Assembly: GCA_947579665.1 (NCBI GenBank)
Contig: OX388350.1
Span: forward strand, 41,201,393-41,265,392
Direction: 5' to 3'
DNA from: Sympetrum striolatum
Taxonomy: Eukaryota > Arthropoda > Insecta > Odonata > Libellulidae
Length of the DNA stretch: 64,000 nucleotides
Under the pieces are notes generated by a model. It was not told where the DNA came from, ran no database searches, and was given only the letters and a program-made list of their open reading frames with translations. The translations under genes and the position numbers were made by a program. Below, piece after piece: positions 1 to 10,170 of this stretch; the stretch's first letter is position 1; each line of letters starts with the position of its first letter.

Positions 1-1
1 C

Positions 2-103
2 GGGGAATACATCTGGTATGATGGTTTTCGCTGCATGTGCACCGCTGCGTTCCGAAAAGCAGCTGTCCTTGATTACGGGGAGTTTGATACATTGATGAGC
101 TGA
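2..103 (+). other. Short open frame running in from the left edge, unidentified
   Basis: Reading from base 2 the frame is open for 33 codons and ends at TGA (101-103). The residues include W-Y-D-G-F-R-C-M-C near the start. I recognise no domain. It could be the last bases of an exon or of a transposase lying left of the window, since a possible hAT end follows at about 391, or it may be chance. No splice acceptor or polyadenylation context confirms it. Confidence 0.12.
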
Positions 104-299
104 GCCGTGCTGAATCTTCGAATTCGTATAATGAATTAAATACGACATAGATACGCGTCTTGTTAATCTGGACATAGGCGATAAGAGGGGTAAAATGTTT
201 ACGAAACCCAAGACCAGGACAACCAAGTTTCTGACTCTTTCCCAGCCTGACCTCCACTCTATCCCCGATAGTGCAATCCCAAGAAATAATATTGTAGCA

Positions 300-391
300 A
301 ATAAAAAAAATCTTTTTATCGAAGCTTGACGGGCACTACGAGGTCGCTTCGGGCACCTTGGTGCCCACGGGCACCAGGTTGAGTACCCATG
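300..391. mobile_element. Possible hAT-like element terminus (right end)
   Basis: Read on the minus strand from 391, the sequence begins CATGGGTACTCAACC and continues with repeated GGTGCCCG / GGGCACC blocks. This resembles the CAGGGGTNCCCAACC ends of hAT elements. On the plus strand, GGGCACC-TT-GGTGCCC forms a near-perfect hairpin at about 350-365. No partner terminus or 8-bp target duplication is visible in the first 300 bases, so the other end may lie outside the window. Assignment rests on motif similarity only. Confidence 0.3.
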
Positions 392-1279
392 CTCTACATC
401 ATTTAACCCAAGCAAAGCAAAGATTCAGTTGACAACTGGTAACGTAAACACAATGAAAACTAAAATTACTTGGCATTGCCAACAAATTAAGAAACTTTAA
501 AGCATCACAGACAGAGTCCTTCAAGAAAGCATACGTGTGGAATTCCGTAATAAATCGCGCTCAACCGCAAGACTCAACTTACGTAAATCACACCTAAAAA
601 TCGATTTAACACAATGTTATCCCCGCTGAAACTAAATACATGCGCCTTCTTTCTAAAAAAACATGCATTTAGAGAGGCCTCGGCAGTAAATACGCCAAAC
701 AAAACAAAGCCCGGAAGTGATCAACACTAGAAGGCAAGCAGCCAGAGGGAGTATAAATAATCCACGGTGGACGAGCGCTACAGAAAGCAAGTCTCCACAA
801 CAAGACGCACAAAGAGGATTGTGATTATAATGAAATCTGCAAAAAAACTACATCCTACCTCTCGGACGATGGCGAAGAGGTCGCTGTCCACCCGTATGGA
901 AGAGGAAAACGCAGAAAAAATGAAGAATAAGATGGAGATCAACTGTATATATGGGATACACGTGTGTATCCTACTGGCTGGTCATGTTATGTAAATGGTT
1001 AACGCTTCATCTGTATGGAAAGATAGGTACATGAGCATCAAAACGTGACTAAGCTCGGACATCTGGCTTGCGATGGAAAGCAATGGGGGATATTGCCAAA
1101 AGAGTTTTACCTCTATTAATCCCGGGAGAGATTTACCCCAAAGTTTCCGCCAATGGGAAAATCGTCTTTGGCAACGTTGTATTTCTACTAACTTCTTAAA
1201 TTGCCCTCGATTCCTGTGAAATGTAAAACAAAGTATCCCTTAAGGATCTTAAGCTCTCCTGATGTATAATATGTATAAA
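392..1279. other. No recognisable gene
   Basis: AT-rich sequence. A 75-codon ATG frame at 767-994 is lysine/arginine-rich with no family resemblance and is treated as chance. Confidence 0.5.
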
Positions 1280-1345
1280 ATAAAATATCCTTAGGTTTCC
1301 ACCCAGGTTAGTTCAGGTGACATTTCTGTCGCCAACGTTTGAATA
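1280..1345 (+). repeat. Dispersed repeat copy (GGTTTCCA..CCAGGT..GTCGCCAA)
   Basis: This block shares GGTTTCCACCCAGGT, a GA-CATT stretch and GTCGCCAA, in the same order and spacing, with 55962-56016. The second copy lies just inside a block that ends like a LINE 3' end, so this may be a retrotransposon 3' fragment. Identity is judged by eye. Confidence 0.5.
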
Positions 1346-1427
1346 CTAACTAATCTAGCTTTTTAAGTCATCTTCTTCAAGGCTAAGGGAAAGTATAGTC
1401 AAGTATATATTATATACATTATACATT

Positions 1428-1720
1428 CCGTATTTTACGGACTATAAGACAAACCTTAATTTTAAAGCTATTTAAAGAACTTCATCACGATGAAAATCAC
1501 ATGAAGAACTTCAAGACATCAAGAGATTGCAATTGTGAAGTAAGCCCTCCCGGAATAGATAGGTTTCCCGCGGCATCGAATATATGGCCATTTTAAAGAC
1601 TGGCGGGGATTTTATTCAAACACAGGACATTTTTAGATTAATTTCGAGTATAAGACGCACCTGAATTATGGAGGCAATTATTTGATGAAAAAAGTGCGTC
1701 TCATTGTCCGTAAAATACGG
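1428..1720. mobile_element. Non-autonomous DNA transposon with 23-bp imperfect TIRs
   Basis: The left end starts CCGTATTTTACGGAC at 1428. The right end, read in reverse complement from 1720, starts with the same 15 bases and continues with about 5 of the next 8 matching. Both ends carry a TATAAGAC / AATGAGAC plus GCGTC/GACGC subterminal motif, and an internal ATAAGACGCACC lies at about 1650. The 293-bp interior has no open frame of note, so the element is non-autonomous. A clean target duplication is not visible, so the superfamily is left open. Confidence 0.7.
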
Positions 1721-3738
1721 TAAATGTAGTGATTCGGATGGGAGTCAACTTATAGCCAAATCTCTTTCGAATTTCAAATATACGAGTTTTAAGTAGTAGT
1801 AGTTCGTAGTTTTAAACACATCGACTCTGTATTAACATTCTATGATGTAAAAATGGGAAATCATATATAATCTGAAAATAAAAGTATTGATTCGATAGGA
1901 ACCAGCGAATAGCGAAATTTCTTCCTAACGTCGATTTTTTTCATGAACATCGGCTTCAGAATATCGAAAATGATTCTCGAAAAAGAAACAATTCTAAGAA
2001 ACAGAGTACAGACGTTTCATCCAAGAGACAAGGGCAGAACACCAATGAAATTTTTCTTCCAGATACGATACGCCAAAGATCTTAGAAACAAAGACCAATA
2101 GAGCCTAATAACACTATATTACATACCACCTATAATTTCCCATACAAGTCAATTTTTTTGCTTTTTAAGTTACAAAGAAAGAGCAGAGGGGATCTTGAGG
2201 TCTCTCACCCTATTCTGGCGGTGGGCCACAATCCTTGTTCCCCGTCTAGCTTGTTGGAGGAAGCGATAAGAATGCATTAAATTAGATTAGAATAAAATTT
2301 CGTGGAACTGTACAGTGATGTAACGAAAATCGGCAAAAACATTTAATCCATCTTGCTGTAACTTTGTATGTCATTACAATACTAGGTTGATATAATATGA
2401 TCAAATTCATATTGCTCATAATAGTATATATTATCTCGGATAGAATTATTTTCTTAAACGTAATTAAGAAGAGCTGGATATTTTCCAAAACTGCTATATT
2501 AAAATAAATCCGTAATGTAAATTACCTCGTTTTCAATTCAGAAATAGCAATCTTACTGGAAGAAATATTTATTACTGAAATACAGGATGAGGAAAAGAGA
2601 TATAAATTTTAATTATGCTACAGTAATCTGCTATTTATACTAGTATTTTAAGCACAAGCTAGTTGAGAGGTGCAAAGGGAAACTGGATAATGTTAATTTT
2701 ACTACTGTTTATTAATTAGATCCAATTTAATTGGCGATGGATTTAATGGAAGGAGGTTTTAAATTTTTAATTTAGCCCAAAATAAAGACGTAAGTTACCT
2801 ATGAATATGAGATATGAATTTGAATGAAAGAAAGGGTAGTCTAAAATATATAATTTGGGGAGTTTGTTTTTCACAACCCAACTCTCTAATACATAATGTA
2901 TTGAAGATACCTAGATTAGAACTATGTGTGCTTTTATTTATCTTATAGCTCGTAAAAATTAGATTTTTTAAAAGTAAACTTTCATATCCTTCATAAATGT
3001 TTCCTTGCAATAGATGTTATTCTCTAGATGTAAGTAACTGTAATCAATAATGGTGGATCAATTTTGTATATTTTCTTAGAAAATCTGTAAGGGTTCGTTT
3101 GACGAGAAGACATATTGGCCTAACCCCACCGAAAGGGTGAGATAATAATATTGATAGCTCTGGGAAATTATTTGACCACTTATGACAGCAAGGGCAGCAT
3201 AAAAAGCGAGTATTCTCCTCGTTTTCCTAATCCCACATTCCCCTATGGTGTTACCCATTGAACAAGTCATTCGGTCCGGTCATCGAATACAAAATCGAAG
3301 AGAAGAGACGAGAGCCACTTTTCCCCATGGAAATAGCACGCGAAAGAGTGAGACTCTTAACCCTCTCACACCATTAGTGCCCCTCTTTCGCGATGCGTGG
3401 GCTCATCCGACGCTACCCTCACTTTTTTCTCTAAAATCGCCGCCCCTTCTATCGCCTGCCAACGCGGGTCCATCTGCTCCAACCCCCCGCAGTTCAGATT
3501 CTGGCACAGATGTCTGAATCTCGGCCAAAGCGGGGAGGGAGAAGAAAGTGACTAATAGATAAAGGGGGAATGAACGTGAAGAGAAAATGAGAAGGTAAGC
3601 GAGATCCTGAACTACGAAAAGAGGAAAAGAAAAGGTTTTTAGTAGTTCGCGTGTGATTCCTACTATGATTAATTACAATTAAAAATTCCCCGAGATAAAT
3701 ATATAGGACTAGATGGATTTTAATCATCTACATCTAAT
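1721..3738. other. No recognisable gene; one GC-richer patch
   Basis: Mostly AT-rich. About 3290-3540 is visibly richer in G, C and CpG and carries overlapping frames on both strands (for example 3245-3517 plus, 90 codons, Ser/Pro-rich). These look like a by-product of low stop-codon density. No splice-bounded exon or known domain was found. Confidence 0.45.
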
Positions 3739-4150
3739 TACAACAATTTAATATGTTGATGACTTTAATTTCTTAGATTCACTTTGGACTGTTATTAGTT
3801 CTCATACACTCTTATTATTATTTACTTTGTTCAATTTTTATTTTCTCGTTGATTAATTACGTATTAAATTAATTTTTAAAATCTACGCCTATTTACAACA
3901 ATTTAATATCCAAAGGTTCCCGCTGATGGCTGCAACTGTAGATTGAGTCACAAACTCCAAGCACCATCAATTTTTAAAAATAATTTTGATGGTGCTTGGA
4001 GTTTGTGACTTAATCTACAACAATTTAATCATTAATATTTTAAGCCCGTGATTTTATTTACTTTACTTTGGTCTGTTTATAGTTGTTTAACTCTGTTATT
4101 TTCATTTATTCTGCTCTATATTGCTTTTCTCGTTGTTTATTAATGTATTA
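3739..4150 (+). repeat. Diverged direct duplication flanking a hairpin
   Basis: TACAACAATTTAAT occurs three times: 3739, 3894 and 4016. After the first and third copies the sequences run in parallel: ACTTTGGACTG at 3781 against ACTTTGGTCTG at 4065, then ATTTACTTTGTTC against ATTCTGCTCTA, and TTTTCTCGTTG plus GTATTA in both. This is an old duplication of about 130-150 bp with the 3937-4019 hairpin between the two units. Confidence 0.65.
3937..4019. repeat. Near-perfect hairpin, two 34-bp arms
   Basis: The left arm is 3937-3970 and the right arm 3986-4019. They are reverse complements with a single mismatch (ATTGAG against ATTAAG), around a 15-base AT loop. The arms contain CAAACTCCAAGCACCATCAA and its complement. 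High arm identity in such divergent surroundings suggests a young fold-back insertion or recent arm correction. No coding potential. Confidence 0.9.
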
Positions 4151-7100
4151 TTCACATATATTACAGCACAAATTTGAGAGGCTACCTGTTCGTCTTCAAT
4201 AAAAAATAGGTATTCGGAAATTTCCAGTTCTCTTTATAACGTAACAATACGTATGCAACTACAGATAAAACTGTGTTGCCATAATTTAAATCATCACTTT
4301 GCAATTTAGCGGTAAGCACAGCAAAATATCCGTTACAGGAAAAGCTCATCAACTTGCGTAGATATTCTTTCTTTATCTCCCATTACCAGAAGCCAGAATG
4401 CAAAATAGTGGTCTTAACCAACGATTTAAGATACACGTATGAAATAGAGCAATTATATTTATAACAATAATTTTATTCAAGGATTGGAAAGGACATCGCT
4501 TTCACATATTACTTTAATAAAAAAATATTTTAGCAACATTTTATAAATGAGTCTCTAATATCAAACGTATTTAGATTAGATATTCTAGATAGATGGATTA
4601 GATAGTGAAAATATCGCGTCTTGCAAAACCATTGTGTGCTATATCTCGATTTTTATTACTCTATACGAGCAGAAAGTGAAACTCAAGAAATAGTATTGCA
4701 TTCCTTAGAATAAAAAAGCATTCATCATAGAAAATCAGCCTAATTAGCTTACACTTTTCGAAGGTCTGTTTACTGAACAGCAAAAACATGGTATTTAACA
4801 TAATATGACGAAAATTTATCAAGCTCTTTAACCGAGACTCCCTTCGATTTCTCTTGCATTTAGCTAAGGATTGTTCTCTGCAGAAGAGATATAGCAGCGG
4901 AAGAACCCCCGGGAAGAAGAATGACAGTCTCAAAAGCGTAGTGAAAACAAAGAAGTGGGACGACCCGGAAGAGAAGTACTGTCTGAAGGAAGAGTAGTGG
5001 AAAGAAGGAGAGTAATAAGAGAACAGCTGGCTAGACAAAGGGGCTAAGCAATAGAAAAGAAAGAAAAATGATAAGGGGAAAAGAAGGTGATACTCTCGTT
5101 TTAAAGGCACACAATTAAAAGGGAGCTTATTTAACCAACAAATTTAAATTAATGTGCTATTTGAAAACTCATATGAATTAATTTAAAACTTTAGTTTAAA
5201 AAAAAAAACAATTACTAAATTGTATTTGCAGCATTATGAACAAGTAATCAGAAAAACTATATTAAAAAGTTTTCCGTGATATTTAATTTCATCATAGAAT
5301 ACAATTTCTTATTAAATTTATTTTATTCATATTTTTCAAATAATTCCAACAATCATAGTTCCCCGTAGCAATTTATACAAAAATGTCTTCGAAATGATCA
5401 AAAAACAATATTGAGAAATATTCTCGTGACATTTACTTATATATTAGAATTAAAATTATTTAGAATATTGTAATTTATTCTAAAAAAACTGTTATTGAAG
5501 CAGTACTCTGGAAGTCTGAAGTGGCTTATATTTCTAAACAACCGAATTATCCCTTGATTCTCAACGAGAAAGAGAGTAGTTAAGTAATAGAGCACATGCA
5601 CAAGAGAATGTAGCATCACTAATTAGCTTAGTCCCTAACAAAATGAGAGGGAATTATACATTTAATAAGGATTCACAACTATTTTTCAGCTACAATTAAT
5701 TTTAAACTATAAACTTGCGTTTACAACAAACAATAAAGAAAAGACTCCAAATGGGGAAGCATTCAACAGTATTGAAGAAGAAAAGCATGATTAAATACAC
5801 CCGAGCCTTCCTCCCAATTACGTACGTTAAGCAATTAAAATTATAGAGAGAGAGATTTCAAGTATATTTGGCAAGCCTTTTCTCTCTTTAAGTTTAAAAA
5901 AAAACAGTCAGCTCTACATATAGCGCTGACTTAAGTCTTATTACTCCCTACTGCCTAAATAGAACTCTTACTACGAAAGGTTTTTGAGTTAGCGGTAATA
6001 GAGAAATGCGGGAGCTTACCAAAGCTTTATTGTGTACGACATGGGGAAAATCAATTAAGTTGATTAATGGAACCTCCAGGCACAATAACGGAGTGCAACA
6101 TCAATTCATCATCAACTAATAACACAAAGAAAATACGAAGCAAATCAAAGTGAGCTATTATTATGACAAGATTCTGTACAGGGAGAACCTGGATTGATTG
6201 ACCACGAAATAACCGCTGTTTACACCGCGAAGTACTACCTTCCCTTCAATTTCCTCATAACTATAATAGTAGCAATACGCAATATAGCTCAATTCGCTAA
6301 TGGTTATATCACCGAGGACACAAATGAATTAATTAGGAAATTGACGATAACTACTACAAGAAATGACAGCTGTAGGGAAATCATCATGACAAAACATAAC
6401 TCTTTACCAAGATTGAGCAAGATGGAACATATCTGACGGCAAATTAATTGCAAGAACGGGAATTTATTTCTGTTTGAAATGACCGTTAAAGTCACACGTT
6501 CCTGAAAGAAATCGGCATTTATAAGAAACCGATTAGAGCTATAGTTTTTTTCTATGGCTCAATAAGTACATGAGGTATCGGAAATACTGAAAGAATTTTC
6601 TCTTGGAAATATATTATACATCGTGATCGCTAAGACATTGCATGGGTATTACTAAGACATTCTTCAATCAATGTACTTCAAGTAGCCAGCATATTATCGC
6701 AGCAGCAAAAATCTGGATTTACCGAGAATTTAGAAGTTCCACGCTTAAGTCAATCATTCTGGGAGGAACACATTCTTATGACAAGGAATCGATGCCTACA
6801 GCTACAGGTAAAATTTACTGCCAAAGAAACCTCCCCTCAAGGTAGCCTGTTGTAAGATTGAGAAAACACTCAACGAGTACAAAACAAACCAATGGGAAAA
6901 ACTAAAACTGCTATGAAAATTAGTAATGAATGACACTAACCAGAGTTCCTATACAACTTGAATGCATTTTTCACCGAACAGATGGTTGGAAAACAATTAT
7001 TTTCGCGCATGAAATCGCCTCATCAAGCTGTGAAATTGCCGCGGACTTTCTCGTGGGACAAGTCGACTTTCCTTGGGAAAATTTTCTTCCATTTCTTATG

Positions 7101-7880
7101 GCGTTTTCGAATGCGGGCTTAAAACAGAGGAGGACATGGAAAAAACAGGTCCATTACACTGCCATAGTGGGATTCCTAACAGCGACCTTGTTGACAGAAG
7201 GTAGACGATTATCTCCCGCCCTGAAAGACATGCACAGAGAGTTCGGACCACGGCCGTGACGTGAATACAGATCTAGGGGAAGAAAAAATGAGAGGCGACG
7301 ACACGGAGAAGAGGAAGAGGGGAAAGGAAAAACAAGGACGCATGTAAGAGCGGAGAAAGAAGCGAAGAGATATGATGTATGGCAGGAGAACAGAATAAGG
7401 GGAACGATTAGTTTTCACCCTTTGACTGTGGACCCCATTCATCCCTTGAGTCCAAGGCCCAATAGGTGCATACGTGGGGTGACCAGACGTCGACGGACAG
7501 TCTTCCTTTTTTACCGTTCCACTACCCACACTGGTCTAGAAAAATATCCGGCTTTCTTGTAGGAAAAGCATGGATACTGAAGTAATGTCTATAGATTTCC
7601 TCGGTACGTATATATGCATATCTATAGGTTTCCTTGATCGTGTCGCGCCCTACTTCCATGGCCTCTTCAAATAGAAGTTTTTATTATTATTATTACTATC
7701 TATAGATGTAATATAATCATTCTGATATGTCAAAGCTCAATTTGTGGGAGCCATGCAAAAGAAATAAAACACTTGACAATTTCCACATATATTCTGTGGT
7801 ATTATCATATTTTTATTAGGTGAATTTTAAATTGAACTGCTTCGATGATACTTGCTGGAATTTCATCATATACAACTATT
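4151..7880. other. No recognisable gene over 3.7 kb
   Basis: The longest frame is 4661-5110 minus (149 codons). It is Phe/Leu/Ser-rich because the plus strand is a run of purines, and it shows no domain. Frames around 6930-7259 plus and 7209-7529 minus fall in a slightly GC-richer patch and are also unrecognised. A TTATTATTATTATTA microsatellite lies near 7681-7695. Confidence 0.45.
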
Positions 7881-8073
7881 TATTGTAAAAACACATGTGC
7901 AACAATATTCACAAACTTGAAAAATTCCACATTACTTAATAATCACACAACCGTTTTCGGGTTTTGTTTGCACCTGAAGATGGAGTAGTACGCCGAAACC
8001 GGTAGTGTGTTTGTTAAGTAATGTGTAATTGTTCAAGTTTGTAAATATTATTGTATAAGTGTTTTGTAACAAT
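7881..8073. mobile_element. Fold-back element with CACCTGAAGATG / CGAAACCGG core
   Basis: Arms 7881-7960 and 7993-8073 are imperfect reverse complements over about 80 bp. Matching blocks in order are TTGTAAAAACAC/TTACAAAACAC, ACAAACTTGAA, CACATTACTTAA, and the TTTTCGG/GGTTTCGG inner ends. The centre holds CACCTGAAGATGG (7971 onward). The core recurs in at least nine other places in this window. No open frame, so it needs an external activity to move. Confidence 0.85.
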
Positions 8074-8214
8074 TAACTGTTTTAGGCGAATTTTAGCTTA
8101 ATTAGAGCATTATTCATGATGAATAAAAAGAATTTCTAAAAAAATAGTTTCATTCATAATTCATTATGTTAACGAGACCAATTAAACTTTTTGAGGGTTA
8201 AACAAGATTAAAAA

Positions 8215-8272
8215 TGAAGCGATAATTTTCAACATGACTGGGACTTAAACCCAGGTCTCCCACTTTCTGAGC
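8215..8272 (-). mobile_element. tRNA-derived SINE fragment (family 2)
   Basis: On the minus strand the sequence reads CAGAAAGTGGGAGACCTGGG followed by a degenerate B box TTTAAGTCCC and CATGTTGAAAATTATCGCTTC. It aligns with 36531-36601, which has GGAAAGTGGGAGCC, GGTTTCGAGTCCC and TATGTCGCTATTTTTCACTTC. Truncated and diverged. Confidence 0.6.
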
Positions 8273-8847
8273 TTTAGAAGACGAGCACAAACAATCGTGC
8301 CCAGCAAGCCGATATTGGTGTACGGGACTGGAAGTATGAGAAACAACATGAACCAACAACTTCTCTAAATCAATTTCAATTTGTTTCTCCATAACTCTGA
8401 GGAAAAAAAACGACCGAAGGTAACTATCTGCTTGAATGATTACTTCCTTGAAACACATCATCGTTTTTCTATCAAATTACGCGCTCGTTATTTACAAGAA
8501 GTAAAACGTCATCTACTTCTTCAGAAAGTTCTACATTTTCAAAAACACTTCCGTTAGTAGTCTAATATTACATGGAATGAATTCTTCGCATATGATAGAT
8601 GTATCGGAAGAATAGTTGTCAATTTTTTTCATCTTTGCTGGGAAATGCTTATATACATACATACGTCTTTGGTGCGACATTGGTACTAAGAATTTTTGTT
8701 TTTGCTATAAGAATAATAATAATAAGCCGCCCGAATAAGTTGTTATATATATTAATACAATATATAGTAATACAAGGTAAAGGGATGAATATGATTTCGC
8801 AGATAAAGGCGCTCAACTAATAAAATTTCCAAAGACAAATGGACATA

Positions 8848-8921
8848 AAAAATAGCTGACAGGACCGGACCGAGACTCGAACCTAGACTCACCAATTGCC
8901 GGTCGATTGCTCGATCCAGTT
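8848..8921 (-). mobile_element. tRNA-like SINE fragment
   Basis: Minus strand shows a B-box-like AGGTTCGAGTCTCGGTCC preceded by a tRNA-body-like segment ending at about 8921, and followed by an AT-rich tail. It fits a tRNA-derived SINE head; a real tRNA gene is not supported because no matching acceptor stem is present. Confidence 0.45.
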
Positions 8922-9439
8922 AAGTTTTCCAACCAAGACATTCTAATATATACCGTTTGGGAGATGGAGATTACAAATATTAATAGTTACGGTGCTTGGA
9001 TAAAGATGTTTTTTTATTATTTAAGAAAGAATGAAAGGTGCAAAACAGTTATTTCCGTTCGTCGAAAACAAAATTTGAAATCCCGATAAATTATTCATAT
9101 TTATTATAAGGTTCTAATGAAACTTGAATCTGAAAACTGAAGTTATCTCTCAAAAAAATACCAGACGCTCGCCAACAAGGATAGGTAGGTAGCATTTGAT
9201 GAAGCATTGGAAGACCAGCCAGAGGCCCAACTTAGAGGAAACCACCACCAAGAGTAAGATTCATTTACACTAATGAATTTCGACGAGGACTTGTATGAAA
9301 ACGAACCTGACGCAAACGTCACGAAAATTTCCACTCCATGAAACAAGGAAATCCACTGAGCGGGAACCTCAAACATGAACCACTTCGTACGTGGAGAAAT
9401 TTGAGTATTCGGGATAGTAGGCTATGAATTTCGAGCGAT

Positions 9440-9990
9440 AAAGGACCCTTGATGTTTACTGCGGTCAAGGGGATGGGGGAAGGATTGGACAAAGGGAGAA
9501 AAAGGATGTCTCTCCGTACCCCCTCACGCTCAACCCCTTTAACCAAATTATACGGGAGCCAGGGTGGAGACACCGGGGTGCTCCAGCACGCAGAGACGAA
9601 GAGATTGCTTGTGGGCGAGAGATGGGTCCCACCGGAGGTTGGTTGTCAGACGTTAATTTGCGTCCCCATTCCTACGGCTTCGCTAAGCTTAGACGAAGAG
9701 GCGATGGAATTGGTCCCAGCGAAATGGAAATGGGGTTTCTGGAGGAGAAAAGGATTCGGGAATTAGGGATGGAACTGGGGCTGATCTTGGACTGGGTTAG
9801 CGGGGGATGAATATCGACTCCTTGAGAGGGAGGCCGAAAAAAGAAAGCTTTCTGAACGGAGGGAATTGGAGCAGAAATACAGAACAGATACTTCTTTTTT
9901 GTCTTGAAACGAGCATGAAAATGAAGGGAGACTTTAAGAGCGGTAGAGAGATGTACTGCGAGAGAAGGAAAAGTTTTATGTCGAGCTAAA
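9440..9990. other. GC/purine-richer block with overlapping frames, unidentified
   Basis: Frames at 9449-9766 plus (105 codons), 9622-9810 plus and 9319-9573 minus overlap in different registers. None shows a domain, signal peptide or conserved motif. Such overlap in several registers is expected from low stop density rather than from a gene. Confidence 0.25.
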
Positions 9991-10021
9991 GTTCATGCAG
10001 GCCGTAACTTTATGTAATTCT

Positions 10022-10170
10022 GACATGACGAGAATTGTTAAATAAAACACAATTTTAAAACATAACAAAGAAGTAACTTTTACGAAGAATCCAATTTTAT
10101 GGATAACTTAAACTGACTTTGTAGTACATATATTAAAACTGTGTTTTATTTGACAATTCTCGTTCGTGTC
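10022..10170. mobile_element. Fold-back (MITE-like) element, about 38-bp arms
   Basis: Left arm 10022-10058 (GACATGACGAGAATTGTTAA...) pairs with right arm 10133-10170, whose reverse complement begins GACACGAACGAGAATTGTCA. Only a few substitutions and one small indel separate them, and both carry AATAAAACAC. The spacer is AT-rich and lacks the CCGGTTTCG core. Part of the left arm resembles 57415-57455. Confidence 0.8.

Noticed and set aside
4661..5110. 149-codon minus-strand frame, the second longest open frame
   Set aside because: Phe/Leu/Ser-rich composition follows from a purine-rich plus strand; no domain or membrane-protein pattern convincing enough to call a gene.
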